Shown in pieces: positions 37,977-45,617 of a stretch of DNA of 64,000 nucleotides (its first letter is position 1; each line of letters opens with the position of its first letter). The notes under the pieces were generated by a model that was not told the DNA's origin, did no database searches, and worked only from the letters and a program-made list of their open reading frames with translations. Origin of the DNA: Coprothermobacteraceae bacterium (GTDB lineage Bacteria; Coprothermobacterota; Coprothermobacteria; Coprothermobacterales; Coprothermobacteraceae); assembly GCA_013178255.1 (NCBI GenBank), contig JABLWY010000001.1, forward strand, positions 800,503 to 864,502. Direction: 5' to 3'. A program made the translations under genes and the position numbers.

Positions 37977-38008
37977 GGGGGCGGGATCCTGCCCCCTTCT
38001 TTATTTTC
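37977..38008 (+). terminator. Terminator after rubredoxin
   Basis: A GGGGGC/GCCCCC stem with an 8-nt loop is followed by TTCTTTATTTTC. Confidence 0.85.
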
Positions 38009-38014
38009 TCCTGT

Positions 38015-38067
38015 TTGCATATGACCATCGGAAAAATGGTATACATTTATTGGCTACATTGAGCCAA
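38015..38067 (+). promoter_or_regulatory. Promoter and operator-like inverted repeat of the ClpB/ClpC-like gene
   Basis: TTGCAT (38015-38020), a 19-nt spacer and TATACA (38040-38045) with TGG at the extended position form the promoter. A perfect inverted repeat TTGGCT-n6-AGCCAA (38050-38067) sits over the predicted start point. It matches neither the CIRCE element nor the CtsR box, so a different stress regulator may bind it; an mRNA hairpin is the alternative. Confidence 0.5.
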
Positions 38068-38101
38068 AAACAGTTCATTACATAAAGGAGGTTAGAGAAA
38101 T

Positions 38102-40573
38102 ATGTTTGATGACATATTCAGTCAGTTTTTTGGGAACGAATTCTCAGATTTGTTTCCTGAATACTTCCAACGTAGGCGTCGTGACCTTACTGACTACTTA
38201 TCTGAAGCCGCTTTAAGTGTCTTGCAAGACGCAGCTAACGAAGCTGGTTCTAAAGGGTACACGCAGCTTACTCCCGAACATTTGGCTTTTGCACTGCTCA
38301 ACTACAGGCCCATAGCTGAAGTGTTGATATCCCATGGCGTCGACCTAAACAAGGTCAAAAGTGATCTTGCTGAAAGCTTGAGGCACAAAGGTGCGCCGAT
38401 TTCAGAGGTTGGTGTGACTCCACACCTCAAGGCTATATTGGAAAGAGCCGTCAACATGGGCAAGTACAGCCCTGGTGGTGAAGCGCTGCCATTGCACTTG
38501 CTATTGGCCATTTTGGAAGACGGGGACAGTTACGCAGCCAAGGTGTTAGAAAACAACAACCTGGGATTAGAAAGCGTTATGAGCATGGTGTCCGATGCGC
38601 AGAAGACATGGGGAAGCTCAAGGGCAACAAAGGAACCAGCTGGTGCTGTAACTGGCGAGCTGGAAAAGTACGGAAGGAACTTGACTAAGCTTGCTAGGGA
38701 AGGAAAGCTTGATCCAATTGTTGGTAGGGACCAGGAGATCCAAAGAGTGCTGGAGATCCTTTCCCGACGAACCAAGAACAATCCCGTTTTAATTGGTGAC
38801 CCTGGAGTTGGAAAGACGGCCATTGTCGAGGGAATAGCGCAACGCATTGTATCTGGCGAAGTTCCTGACGTACTCAAAGACAAGGCTGTAGTCCAGCTAG
38901 ATATTGGGTCCTTAGTAGCAGGCACTAAGTACAGGGGCGAGTTCGAAGAACGCATGAAGAAGGTCATGGATGAGGTGATGGCGCAGAAAGACAAGCTCAT
39001 ACTATTCATAGATGAGCTGCACACTATTGTCGGCGCAGGTGGCGCAGAAGGAGCCGTTGACGCATCAAATATGCTAAAACCAGCGCTAGCTCGTGGTGAT
39101 CTTCATGTCATTGGCGCAACAACAGTGGACGAATACAGGAAGTACATCGAAAAAGACCCCGCATTGGAGAGAAGGTTCCAACCCGTGTACGTGGCAGAGC
39201 CCACACCAGAAGACACGCTCGCCATTCTACAGGCGCTGAAAGACAAACTGGAGGCGCACCACAAAGTAAGGATTGGGGAGGATGCAATAAAGTCTGCTGT
39301 GCTACTCTCTACGAGATACATCAATGACAGGCGTTTACCGGACAAAGCTATTGACCTCTTGGACGAAGCTTGCGCCAAAGTAAGGCTTAGAACATATACG
39401 TCTCCAAGAGAAATAAAGGACATAGATGCGGAAATAGCTAAGCTGGAGAAAGACCTTCAAGCCGCTGTAGACGCCAAGGAGTTCGAAAAGGCAGCCTCCC
39501 TCAGGGACCAAATAAAGGAACTCAGGGAAAAGAGGGACGAACTCGACAAGAAGTGGCGCCAGAACCTGTCCTCGGAGCCCGTGGTTACCGAAAAGGAGAT
39601 AGCTGAGGTTGTGTCTTCTTGGACAGGGATACCTGTAACGCAGCTGGAAGAGAGCGAAAGGCAAAAGCTTGCAAAGTTAGAACAGATTCTTCATCAAAGG
39701 GTTGTAGGCCAGGATGAAGCCGTATCGGCTGTAGCGCAAGCCATAAGGCGCGCTAGAACTGGGTTGAAGGATCCGAAGAGGCCAATTGGCAGCTTTATAT
39801 TCCTTGGACCCACAGGTGTGGGCAAGACAGAGCTCGCTAAGGCATTGGCCGAGATACTCTTTGGTGATGAAAGTGCACTAGTTCGTTTCGACATGTCAGA
39901 GTACATGGAAAAGCACACGGTAAGCAGGCTCATAGGTTCTCCTCCTGGATACGTTGGGTATGAAGAAGGTGGGCAGTTGACTGAAGCTGTGCGCCGTCGG
40001 CCTTACAGTGTTATCTTGTTTGACGAGATAGAGAAGGCACATCCGGACATCCACAACTTGCTGCTTCAGGTTTTGGACGATGGCCGACTCACGGACGCCA
40101 AGGGAAACGTCGTTGATTTCAAGAACACCATTATCATCATGACAAGCAACTTAGGAAGTCATGTACTTATGGAGGCACGGGACTCCGCCGAGGGTTTTGA
40201 GAGGGCCAAAGAAAGGGTTATGGGCATGCTCAAGACACACTTTAGACCAGAATTTCTCAACAGGGTCGATGACATTGTGTTCTTTAGACCGCTTAGTCAA
40301 GAGGATCTGAAGAATATAACTCGGCTGCAGCTCAAGTACCTTGCTGACCGGCTTGCACTGCAGGAGATAGAAGTTGAATTCACCGAAGAGGCGATAGCCG
40401 CCTTAGCTGACCAGGGGTTTGACCCAGAATTGGGCGCTAGGCCGCTCAAGAGAGTGATTCAACGTGAGATCGAAAACAGGGTAGCCGAAATGATTATCCT
40501 AGGGCAGATCGCTACAGGCAACCGAATACGGGTGCATTTCCAGGACGGCCAATTTGTGATAGAAAAGGCCTAA
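38102..40573 (+). CDS. clpB: ClpB/ClpC-like AAA+ unfoldase without a clear ClpP-docking loop
   Basis: A two-ring Hsp100 unfoldase of 823 residues. An unusual N-terminal extension (residues 1-27, rich in Phe/Asp, then RRRR) precedes the Clp N domain. D1 has GDPGVGKT near 233, a short UVR-type middle region of about 60 residues lies near 445-500 as in ClpC, and D2 has GPTGVGKT near 568. D2 resembles ClpB. Where ClpP partners carry [LIV]GF, this protein reads EGF (near 697), so ClpP binding is doubtful. A full ClpB coiled-coil middle domain is absent. It is probably a stand-alone chaperone. The gene is monocistronic, with an operator-like repeat upstream and a strong terminator. Confidence 0.82.
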   Translation: MFDDIFSQFFGNEFSDLFPEYFQRRRRDLTDYLSEAALSVLQDAANEAGSKGYTQLTPEHLAFALLNYRPIAEVLISHGVDLNKVKSDLAESLRHKGAPISEVGVTPHLKAILERAVNMGKYSPGGEALPLHLLLAILEDGDSYAAKVLENNNLGLESVMSMVSDAQKTWGSSRATKEPAGAVTGELEKYGRNLTKLAREGKLDPIVGRDQEIQRVLEILSRRTKNNPVLIGDPGVGKTAIVEGIAQRIVSGEVPDVLKDKAVVQLDIGSLVAGTKYRGEFEERMKKVMDEVMAQKDKLILFIDELHTIVGAGGAEGAVDASNMLKPALARGDLHVIGATTVDEYRKYIEKDPALERRFQPVYVAEPTPEDTLAILQALKDKLEAHHKVRIGEDAIKSAVLLSTRYINDRRLPDKAIDLLDEACAKVRLRTYTSPREIKDIDAEIAKLEKDLQAAVDAKEFEKAASLRDQIKELREKRDELDKKWRQNLSSEPVVTEKEIAEVVSSWTGIPVTQLEESERQKLAKLEQILHQRVVGQDEAVSAVAQAIRRARTGLKDPKRPIGSFIFLGPTGVGKTELAKALAEILFGDESALVRFDMSEYMEKHTVSRLIGSPPGYVGYEEGGQLTEAVRRRPYSVILFDEIEKAHPDIHNLLLQVLDDGRLTDAKGNVVDFKNTIIIMTSNLGSHVLMEARDSAEGFERAKERVMGMLKTHFRPEFLNRVDDIVFFRPLSQEDLKNITRLQLKYLADRLALQEIEVEFTEEAIAALADQGFDPELGARPLKRVIQREIENRVAEMIILGQIATGNRIRVHFQDGQFVIEKA

Positions 40574-40588
40574 AAGGAGTGATCATGA

Positions 40589-40615
40589 GGGGGCGACTTG
40601 TGCGCCCCCTTTTTG
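40589..40615 (+). terminator. Terminator of the ClpB/ClpC-like gene
   Basis: A perfect 7-bp stem GGGGGCG/CGCCCCC with a 7-nt loop is followed by TTTTTG. Confidence 0.92.
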
Positions 40616-40651
40616 TCTATCTTGTGCATAGGGTTCAAGGGCTTTCACATC

Positions 40652-40688
40652 TGCAACTAGTTGCACCTCATTGATAGTGTGCTATTAT
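40652..40688 (+). promoter_or_regulatory. Promoter with 14-bp palindrome for the DUF4388-like gene pair
   Basis: TTGCAC (40661-40666), a 16-nt spacer and TATTAT (40683-40688) with TGC at the extended position. The perfect palindrome TGCAACTAGTTGCA (40652-40665) covers the -35 box, which fits a repressor operator. Confidence 0.6.
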
Positions 40689-40707
40689 TTATGCAAGGGG
40701 TGATAAT

Positions 40708-41754
40708 GTGATCGTCGACCTGCGGGAATTCTCAATGATGGAAGTTTTTGGTATTGCGGAAAAGGCGAGAGGTAAGATTGTCGCCCTAAAGATGACAGCC
40801 CCTCATACGTTCATTGTGTTCGCCAATGGTAGGCCCCAGTATGCTTCTTACAGAAAGGTCCTTGGCGATGAGGCTTTCTTGGCTGCTTTACTTGTGGAAA
40901 GTGGGGAAGTGGAGATCGTAAACCTGCCAAATGAAACGTCTATCAGGCCCAATTTGGGTTCAAACTACGAAGAATTGCTCAGTCAAGGGGAAGAACGAAC
41001 AAGAGAATTCAAGATGATAAAGGAGCTTATAGGTGACTTCAGACAAGTCCCTGTCATGGATTTCAACCTCAAAGTGGAGCAGATATGCTTTGACGCCTTG
41101 CAGTGGAAACTTGTGGCTGCAGGAGTCAGAGGTACGACCTTGGACGAGATCGTAGACCTCATAAAGAGCACGGAGTATTGGGTAGCCAAAGCAGCCGTGT
41201 CGCTACTCGAAAGGGGTGCGATCAAGCTCGAGAAACCGCTAGAGCGGAAAGCCGAACCCACTAAGACGGTAACGCGCCCCAAACAGACCACTCCGGCTGC
41301 GGAGAAACCCATTGTTCCTAGTAGCCGGCTCCCAGGACAGCCTCTTGTTAGCAAGAGTGAGACACCTAAGGTCGAGACCCCGTCAAAAGTCACAGTCGAG
41401 GAGGGGACAACTGAACAGCCAAAAGCCTTCTCCACCACAGTGCCCTCAGATGCTCCGTTCTTTGATTACAACGTGACCGTGTTGCCGTTTACTGCCAGTA
41501 TGAATGTGGATGAATTGGTGGACGACCGCACATTGGCCCTCAACCCTGGACTTTACGAAGAGCTGACCCTGAAGATTGGTAGCGCTTTTACCGAGGCTTA
41601 TGTGCTGAACCCTGAGAAGAGCGATGTGGAGCCGATACTCTTCAAAGTCAAGCCTATCAGGGATGCGAAAGTCGCCTCTCTTACGATCAGTGCCATGCTT
41701 ACTCTGAAGGCTAAGAACGGTCAAGTATTGAGGATCGTGCCTAAGTTGGATTAG
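40708..41754 (+). CDS. DUF4388-like protein, first of a tandem paralogous pair
   Basis: The function is unknown. The 348-residue protein starts with a domain (1-95) resembling DUF4388/PATAN: VDLREFSMMEVFGIAEKA, a strand pair, then GDEAFLAALLVESGEVEI. A middle helical, winged-helix-like stretch (FDALQWKLVAAGVRGTTLDEIVDLI) follows. A Pro/Thr/Lys linker (about 180-250) and a C-terminal domain (250-348) with LPF, LNPGLYEEL and NPEKSDVEPILFK come next. The GTG start has GGGGTGAT upstream. The next gene repeats the whole layout. DUF4388 proteins often act in signalling or MglA-type GTPase circuits, but no such partner is here. Confidence 0.7.
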   Translation: MIVDLREFSMMEVFGIAEKARGKIVALKMTAPHTFIVFANGRPQYASYRKVLGDEAFLAALLVESGEVEIVNLPNETSIRPNLGSNYEELLSQGEERTREFKMIKELIGDFRQVPVMDFNLKVEQICFDALQWKLVAAGVRGTTLDEIVDLIKSTEYWVAKAAVSLLERGAIKLEKPLERKAEPTKTVTRPKQTTPAAEKPIVPSSRLPGQPLVSKSETPKVETPSKVTVEEGTTEQPKAFSTTVPSDAPFFDYNVTVLPFTASMNVDELVDDRTLALNPGLYEELTLKIGSAFTEAYVLNPEKSDVEPILFKVKPIRDAKVASLTISAMLTLKAKNGQVLRIVPKLD

Positions 41755-41772
41755 ATGGGTGGCTGATTTAGA

Positions 41773-42768
41773 GTGAAGGTCGACCTTTCTGAGTTCTCCA
41801 TGGAAGAACTCGTAGGGCTGGCTGAGAAAGCAAGCGGTAAGACCGTTCTGATAAGAACTGAAAAACCGCTCTCTGTAGTCATATTCCAAGACCGTATCCC
41901 TGTTTATGCTCGTTATAGGAATGTTACGGGTGACGAAGCTTACCTAAGCTCACTCTTCATATCTAAGGGCACAGCGGAAATAACACACCTACCTGTGCGC
42001 GTACCCATTCGCATCAACATCTTGAAGCCTTATGAAGAGTTAATGTCGGCTTATGAACAGAGGAGACAGAGGTACTTCGAGTACTACGAACTGCTTCCGT
42101 CTTTGAATGTGAAGCTTACGCTCACACTGGAACACCTGAGCACAGTCACATGCTTGCACCGGCTTGAGTGGCAAATCTTGGTGGGTGCCGCTAAGGGGCT
42201 GACAGTGGAGCAGACCATGGACCATGTGCGGACCACAGACTATTATGCGAGGCTCGCTGCAGTGGAGTTAGTAACCAAAGGAATGGTGGCATTGGCGGAT
42301 GAGACTGCACCTATCGAGCCTTCCGCCGTTGATGTTGCGGTTGTTGAAACCACCACCATACAAGCTGCACCCCCTCAAGAGGACACATACGCGGTTGCCG
42401 AATCGGAAGCCGAAAGTGCAGAAACATCAACCGCAAATGAGATTGTCCTGAAGGGCGTAGCGCAACTCGGAGAGGATTTCGTCCTAGGTGTCAGCATTCT
42501 GCCATTTACTGACGAATTCCTGGAGGCTAGCGACATCGACGATTTCACACTCGTCCTCAATCCAAAGGTTTACCAATACATGGTCTCAGCAATGGGACGC
42601 GAGTTCAAGAGGACTTGGGTGTCCAACCCGCACAACCCAGAAGTGGATCCCATTTTCTGTAAAGCAGTAATTCATCCCGATGTACCGATTGCAGCAATGA
42701 CTGTAGCAGCTTTGTTCAAGATACGAGTCAGGGACGGCACTTGGATCAAGGTTTCCCCAGAGGAGTAG
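41773..42768 (+). CDS. DUF4388-like protein, second of the tandem pair
   Basis: A 331-residue paralogue of the preceding protein, with function unknown. The N-domain VDLSEFSMEELVGLAEKASGK aligns closely with its partner (VDLREFSMMEVFGIAEKARGK). GDEAYLSSLFISKGTAEI and PYEELMSAYEQRR also align. The linker is Glu/Ala/Thr-rich rather than Pro/Lys-rich. The C-domain keeps LPF, LNPKVYQYM and NPHNPEVDPIFCK. The start is GTG 41773, 18 nt after the first gene, so they form one transcript. Divergence in the linker and core suggests subfunctions, perhaps a heterodimer. Confidence 0.7.
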   Translation: MKVDLSEFSMEELVGLAEKASGKTVLIRTEKPLSVVIFQDRIPVYARYRNVTGDEAYLSSLFISKGTAEITHLPVRVPIRINILKPYEELMSAYEQRRQRYFEYYELLPSLNVKLTLTLEHLSTVTCLHRLEWQILVGAAKGLTVEQTMDHVRTTDYYARLAAVELVTKGMVALADETAPIEPSAVDVAVVETTTIQAAPPQEDTYAVAESEAESAETSTANEIVLKGVAQLGEDFVLGVSILPFTDEFLEASDIDDFTLVLNPKVYQYMVSAMGREFKRTWVSNPHNPEVDPIFCKAVIHPDVPIAAMTVAALFKIRVRDGTWIKVSPEE

Positions 42769-42890
42769 GAAGACATTGCGCCCGTCAGGTCTGGTTGTTG
42801 TCTGTCAGGTGTTACTTCCGATAATGTGCATTATGTTACATACATCCAATGCGAAATTTGGCCTTCTGACGATTCTCAACGTGTTAGAGG
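42769..42890. other. Convergent gap after the DUF4388-like pair
   Basis: A 122-nt gap between the plus-strand pair and a convergent minus-strand gene. It contains two short direct copies of GTCAGGT (near 42784 and 42804), but no convincing terminator or gene. Confidence 0.45.
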
Positions 42891-43520
42891 TCAAGGTTTT
42901 TCGTTTCTGGGCCTTTTAAGCGCTTCGCGTCCTCGATAGGCCATCTTGAACAGTCTCGTGAAGCGCCTTAGAGGAAGATTCTCGGCGGGTATGGCTTTAG
43001 GCCCTCTGACAGCTACTTGGAATCCGTTGTCGAGGTTTTGAGAACACTCGACTAGATACTGACGACCGGAAGCTGTTAGTGGCGCCTTTACTAACGAGAC
43101 TGCTAGCGCAACGGTGGGTAGGATAAACCAGAAGGCTAGAACCGGCTTCAACCCTAAGAAGTAGAACGGCACCCAGCCGACAATCGTAAGGACCCACAGC
43201 CAAAGGCTCAATTTATTGACAAATGCTTCGATGTCCCATCTTATTAGCCCTTCAGACTGCTGCAGAACCCATTTGTACAGCTTTTCGCGACTCGCGAAAG
43301 CAAAATCCGCCAATTCTGCAGCTGTGACGCTACCCCCTACGGCGTCAAGAACAGGGTGACCAAGCATTTCTCTACTCTCCCTAACTAGAAGGGGAACCTC
43401 CCCTTCTGAATCGAGAGAAAACTCCCCTACCTCGAGAAGGTGGATTAGGTCGCCCAACAACAGATCTTCGGTTTCTTTTCTTGTCTTTAGAAAACTGTAG
43501 ACCGACGGCCAAAAGCGCAT
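42891..43520 (-). CDS. Hypothetical membrane protein with two transmembrane helices
   Basis: Unrecognised. The 209-residue protein has a soluble acidic N-terminal half. A hairpin of two hydrophobic helices follows (LSLWLWVLTIVGWVPFYFLGL and VLAFWFILPTVALAVSLV, about 104-145), then a basic C-terminal tail. This would leave both ends on the same side of the membrane. ATG 43520 is 6 nt after a TATAAT on the minus strand, with no SD. The gene diverges from nfo. Confidence 0.65.
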   Translation of the reverse strand: MRFWPSVYSFLKTRKETEDLLLGDLIHLLEVGEFSLDSEGEVPLLVRESREMLGHPVLDAVGGSVTAAELADFAFASREKLYKWVLQQSEGLIRWDIEAFVNKLSLWLWVLTIVGWVPFYFLGLKPVLAFWFILPTVALAVSLVKAPLTASGRQYLVECSQNLDNGFQVAVRGPKAIPAENLPLRRFTRLFKMAYRGREALKRPRNEKP

Positions 43521-43526
43521 ATACTA

Positions 43527-43532
43527 ATTATA
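43527..43532 (-). promoter_or_regulatory. -10 box of the two-TM membrane protein gene
   Basis: On the minus strand TATAAT ends 6 nt before the ATG at 43520, placing the transcript start on the initiation codon. No good -35 box is visible. Confidence 0.45.
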
Positions 43533-43535
43533 AGA

Positions 43536-43554
43536 CTCACAGAAAGGCTGTGAG
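43536..43554 (+). promoter_or_regulatory. Hairpin holding the SD-like sequence of nfo
   Basis: The inverted repeat CTCACAG-AAAGG-CTGTGAG has perfect 7-bp arms. Its loop AAAGG is the only SD-like sequence before ATG 43557, which starts 3 nt after the stem. Translation could therefore depend on hairpin structure; alternatively it is a protein-binding site between divergent genes. Confidence 0.45.
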
Positions 43555-43556
43555 AA

Positions 43557-44363
43557 ATGCTTCACATAGGGCTTCATCTGAGCCTGCAGGATGGCGTCGA
43601 CGGGATTCTGAAACAAATAGAGGAACTAGAATTGGACTCGTTTCAGATCTTTTTGGAGAGCCCTCTAACTTGGACAACAAAGCGTGACCTGTTCCGTTTT
43701 CAGTCCATGATAGAAAGGGCCCGCAGCGACTTTGGTGTTAGCACGGTGTTCATCCATGCGCCGTACTTGGTCCACTTAGGTTCGAAGACATCCGCCGTTA
43801 GAGCAAAGTCATGGCATCGCGTCCGCGAGGATTTGCTCGCAGCTCAAGATTTGGCGGTTGACGGATACATAGTTCACTTCGATCTACAATCACCCTCCGA
43901 GGTAGAACGCTTTAAGGACGAGTACAACAGGACCTTAGCAACGCTTACAAGCCACGTGCCACTGCTTTTGGAGAACATCGCCACTAGCAATTCTATCGGC
44001 TCCAATCCAAGATACATAGCAGGTATTGTAGAGTCCATTAGCGCAATGTATCCAGCAAGCCTGTGCATCGACACAGCTCACTTAGCTGCGGCGGGTTACG
44101 ACATTGTCAAGTTTGTCCAACACGCCACTTGGGAGAGGCTCTCCGACAAGATCTCCCTAGTCCACCTCAATGACTTAAAGACGCCAACTGGATCTTCCCG
44201 TGACGTGCACGCTCACCTCGGCAAGGGTAGCATCGGTCACGGAAAACTTAAGGCATTCGTGAACGCACTAGCGGACGGAACATCAGTCATACTTGAAACC
44301 CCTAAAGATACCCCCGATGATGACAGGCAAAACGTTACAACACTAAGAAGGATGCTGAGCTAG
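43557..44363 (+). CDS. nfo: Endonuclease IV (AP endonuclease)
   Basis: A TIM-barrel metallonuclease for abasic sites in base-excision repair. The 268 residues show the start HIGLHLSLQDGVDG, CIDTAHLAAAGYD and HLNDLKTPTGSSRDVHAHLGKGSIG, which carry the zinc ligands of the family. It is slightly shorter than the usual 280. Its TAG stop abuts the stop of the convergent small gene with no gap. Confidence 0.92.
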   Translation: MLHIGLHLSLQDGVDGILKQIEELELDSFQIFLESPLTWTTKRDLFRFQSMIERARSDFGVSTVFIHAPYLVHLGSKTSAVRAKSWHRVREDLLAAQDLAVDGYIVHFDLQSPSEVERFKDEYNRTLATLTSHVPLLLENIATSNSIGSNPRYIAGIVESISAMYPASLCIDTAHLAAAGYDIVKFVQHATWERLSDKISLVHLNDLKTPTGSSRDVHAHLGKGSIGHGKLKAFVNALADGTSVILETPKDTPDDDRQNVTTLRRMLS

Positions 44364-44597
44364 TTAAGCTGTCACCTTTCTCCTGCCTAACAGGTATTTA
44401 TCAATCAGAGAGTCCACTTCTTTGTAGACATCCCCTAAAGGCAGCCCAAGCATTTTCGCCTGAGCTGCCAATCCAGCCAAGAATATGACTTCAGATTTCG
44501 CTGTATTCATCAGCTCGAAGATACTGAACCTAAGATGGGCAATCCTCGAGTTGAGCGCTATCAACTCGGTTATGCGTGCTTCAGTTTGGCTTGACAT
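44364..44597 (-). CDS. Small hypothetical helical protein (77 aa), last gene of the nucleoside importer operon
   Basis: Unrecognised. The 77-residue product is predicted largely helical, with a central hydrophobic stretch (VIFLAGLAAQAKMLGL) and a basic tail. ATG 44597 has AAGGCGAAG upstream and lies 17 nt inside the preceding micro-gene, suggesting coupling. It is the distal gene of the minus-strand operon. Confidence 0.6.
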   Translation of the reverse strand: MSSQTEARITELIALNSRIAHLRFSIFELMNTAKSEVIFLAGLAAQAKMLGLPLGDVYKEVDSLIDKYLLGRRKVTA

Positions 44598-44739
44598 TCT
44601 TCGCCTTTTCGATAGCTCCCAGAAGCTTCTGCTTGAGCACTGCCATCAACTCTAGGTCTTGCTCCGTCTCTTCTAGAAGCTTTTCAAGACCTTCAATTTC
44701 CTTCTTCCTCTCTTCGATGGCATCTTCGCTATTAATCAC
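44581..44739 (-). CDS. Micro-protein (52 aa), charged coiled-coil, between permease and 77-aa gene
   Basis: A short gene of 52 codons. GTG 44739 overlaps the permease stop (TAGTG), with AAAGGGTG 8 nt upstream. TGA is at 44583-44581. The product starts MINSEDAIEERKKEIEGL and is almost wholly charged heptad-like helix (LEKLLEETEQDLELM). The tight overlaps on both sides and clean codon use support real translation. The function is unknown; pairing with the next helical protein is plausible. Confidence 0.55.
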   Translation of the reverse strand: MINSEDAIEERKKEIEGLEKLLEETEQDLELMAVLKQKLLGAIEKAKNVKPN

Positions 44740-45617
44740 TAATCTTCACCCTTTTCAAAGATTACACCATCCGCCTTTGGTGGCCTGGTCTTGCCGAGGA
44801 AACCTGCCAATACTACGAGAGCGAGGACGTACGGGAAGCTTTGAATCAGGGTTGAAGGCACATTCACTAAGAATGGAATCTGTGCGCTGAAATAGCGCAG
44901 AGTCTCAGCATAACCGAATAACATAGCAGCCAAAACAGCGTTCAGCGGGTTGTAGTTTCCGAAAATCATGGCCGCTAGTGACAAGTAACCCCTACCTGCC
45001 GTCATCTCAGCAATCCACTGGTTCGGATACAAGGATGAGGCAGCAAGGCCTGCTAGCACGCCCGACAGGATCACGCCTGCATACTTGTAGGCGTAGACGT
45101 TCACGCCAAGCGAATCGGCACCCCACGGGTTTTCACCACAACTCCTTAACCTCAGCCCAAACCTCGTTCGCCTGAAGATCCAAATAGTGAGTAACGCAAG
45201 AGCAATATAGAAATAGGCAAGAATGTTAATGCCAAACAATCTAGGCGGAATGTATGAATTCACTGGCGTCTGTGTCTCCATGCCAAAAATCTGCATGGAC
45301 ATAAACCGCGTCAACCCCATAGCTAGCAGGTTGATTGCAGTGCCGCTCACCACGTGGTTCACCTTGAAGGTAATCGTAGCAATGCCGTGCAAGATAGATA
45401 ACAGTACCGCTCCTAAGATCGCAAACAAGACGCCCATGATCCAACTCTTGAAGGCAATGGCGCCCCACACAAAGAAGAAAGTGCCCGTCAGCATCATGCC
45501 TTCGATGGCTATATTGACAATGCCGCCCGTTTCCGAGTAAACACCAGCTAAAGCTCCATAAGCAACGGGAGCGCTGGTCTGCAAACCTCTGAGCAAAAAA
45601 TACCAAATGTTAAACAT
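44739..45617 (-). CDS. nupQ: Nucleoside ABC transporter permease (NupQ type)
   Basis: A 292-residue inner-membrane permease with about eight hydrophobic segments. The motif GGIVNIAIEGMMLTGTFF is the hallmark of the nucleoside/BMP permease class, and RLRSCGENPWGADSLGVNVY is its cytosolic coupling loop. It overlaps the second permease by 8 nt. Confidence 0.92.
   Translation of the reverse strand: MFNIWYFLLRGLQTSAPVAYGALAGVYSETGGIVNIAIEGMMLTGTFFFVWGAIAFKSWIMGVLFAILGAVLLSILHGIATITFKVNHVVSGTAINLLAMGLTRFMSMQIFGMETQTPVNSYIPPRLFGINILAYFYIALALLTIWIFRRTRFGLRLRSCGENPWGADSLGVNVYAYKYAGVILSGVLAGLAASSLYPNQWIAEMTAGRGYLSLAAMIFGNYNPLNAVLAAMLFGYAETLRYFSAQIPFLVNVPSTLIQSFPYVLALVVLAGFLGKTRPPKADGVIFEKGED

Noticed and set aside
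38050-38067. CIRCE or CtsR site upstream of the Hsp100 gene
   Set aside because: The repeat TTGGCT/AGCCAA matches neither consensus.
43681-44363. Frameshift or truncation in nfo because of its short length
   Set aside because: All metal-ligand motifs are present in one frame and the C-terminus is intact, so the gene is simply compact.
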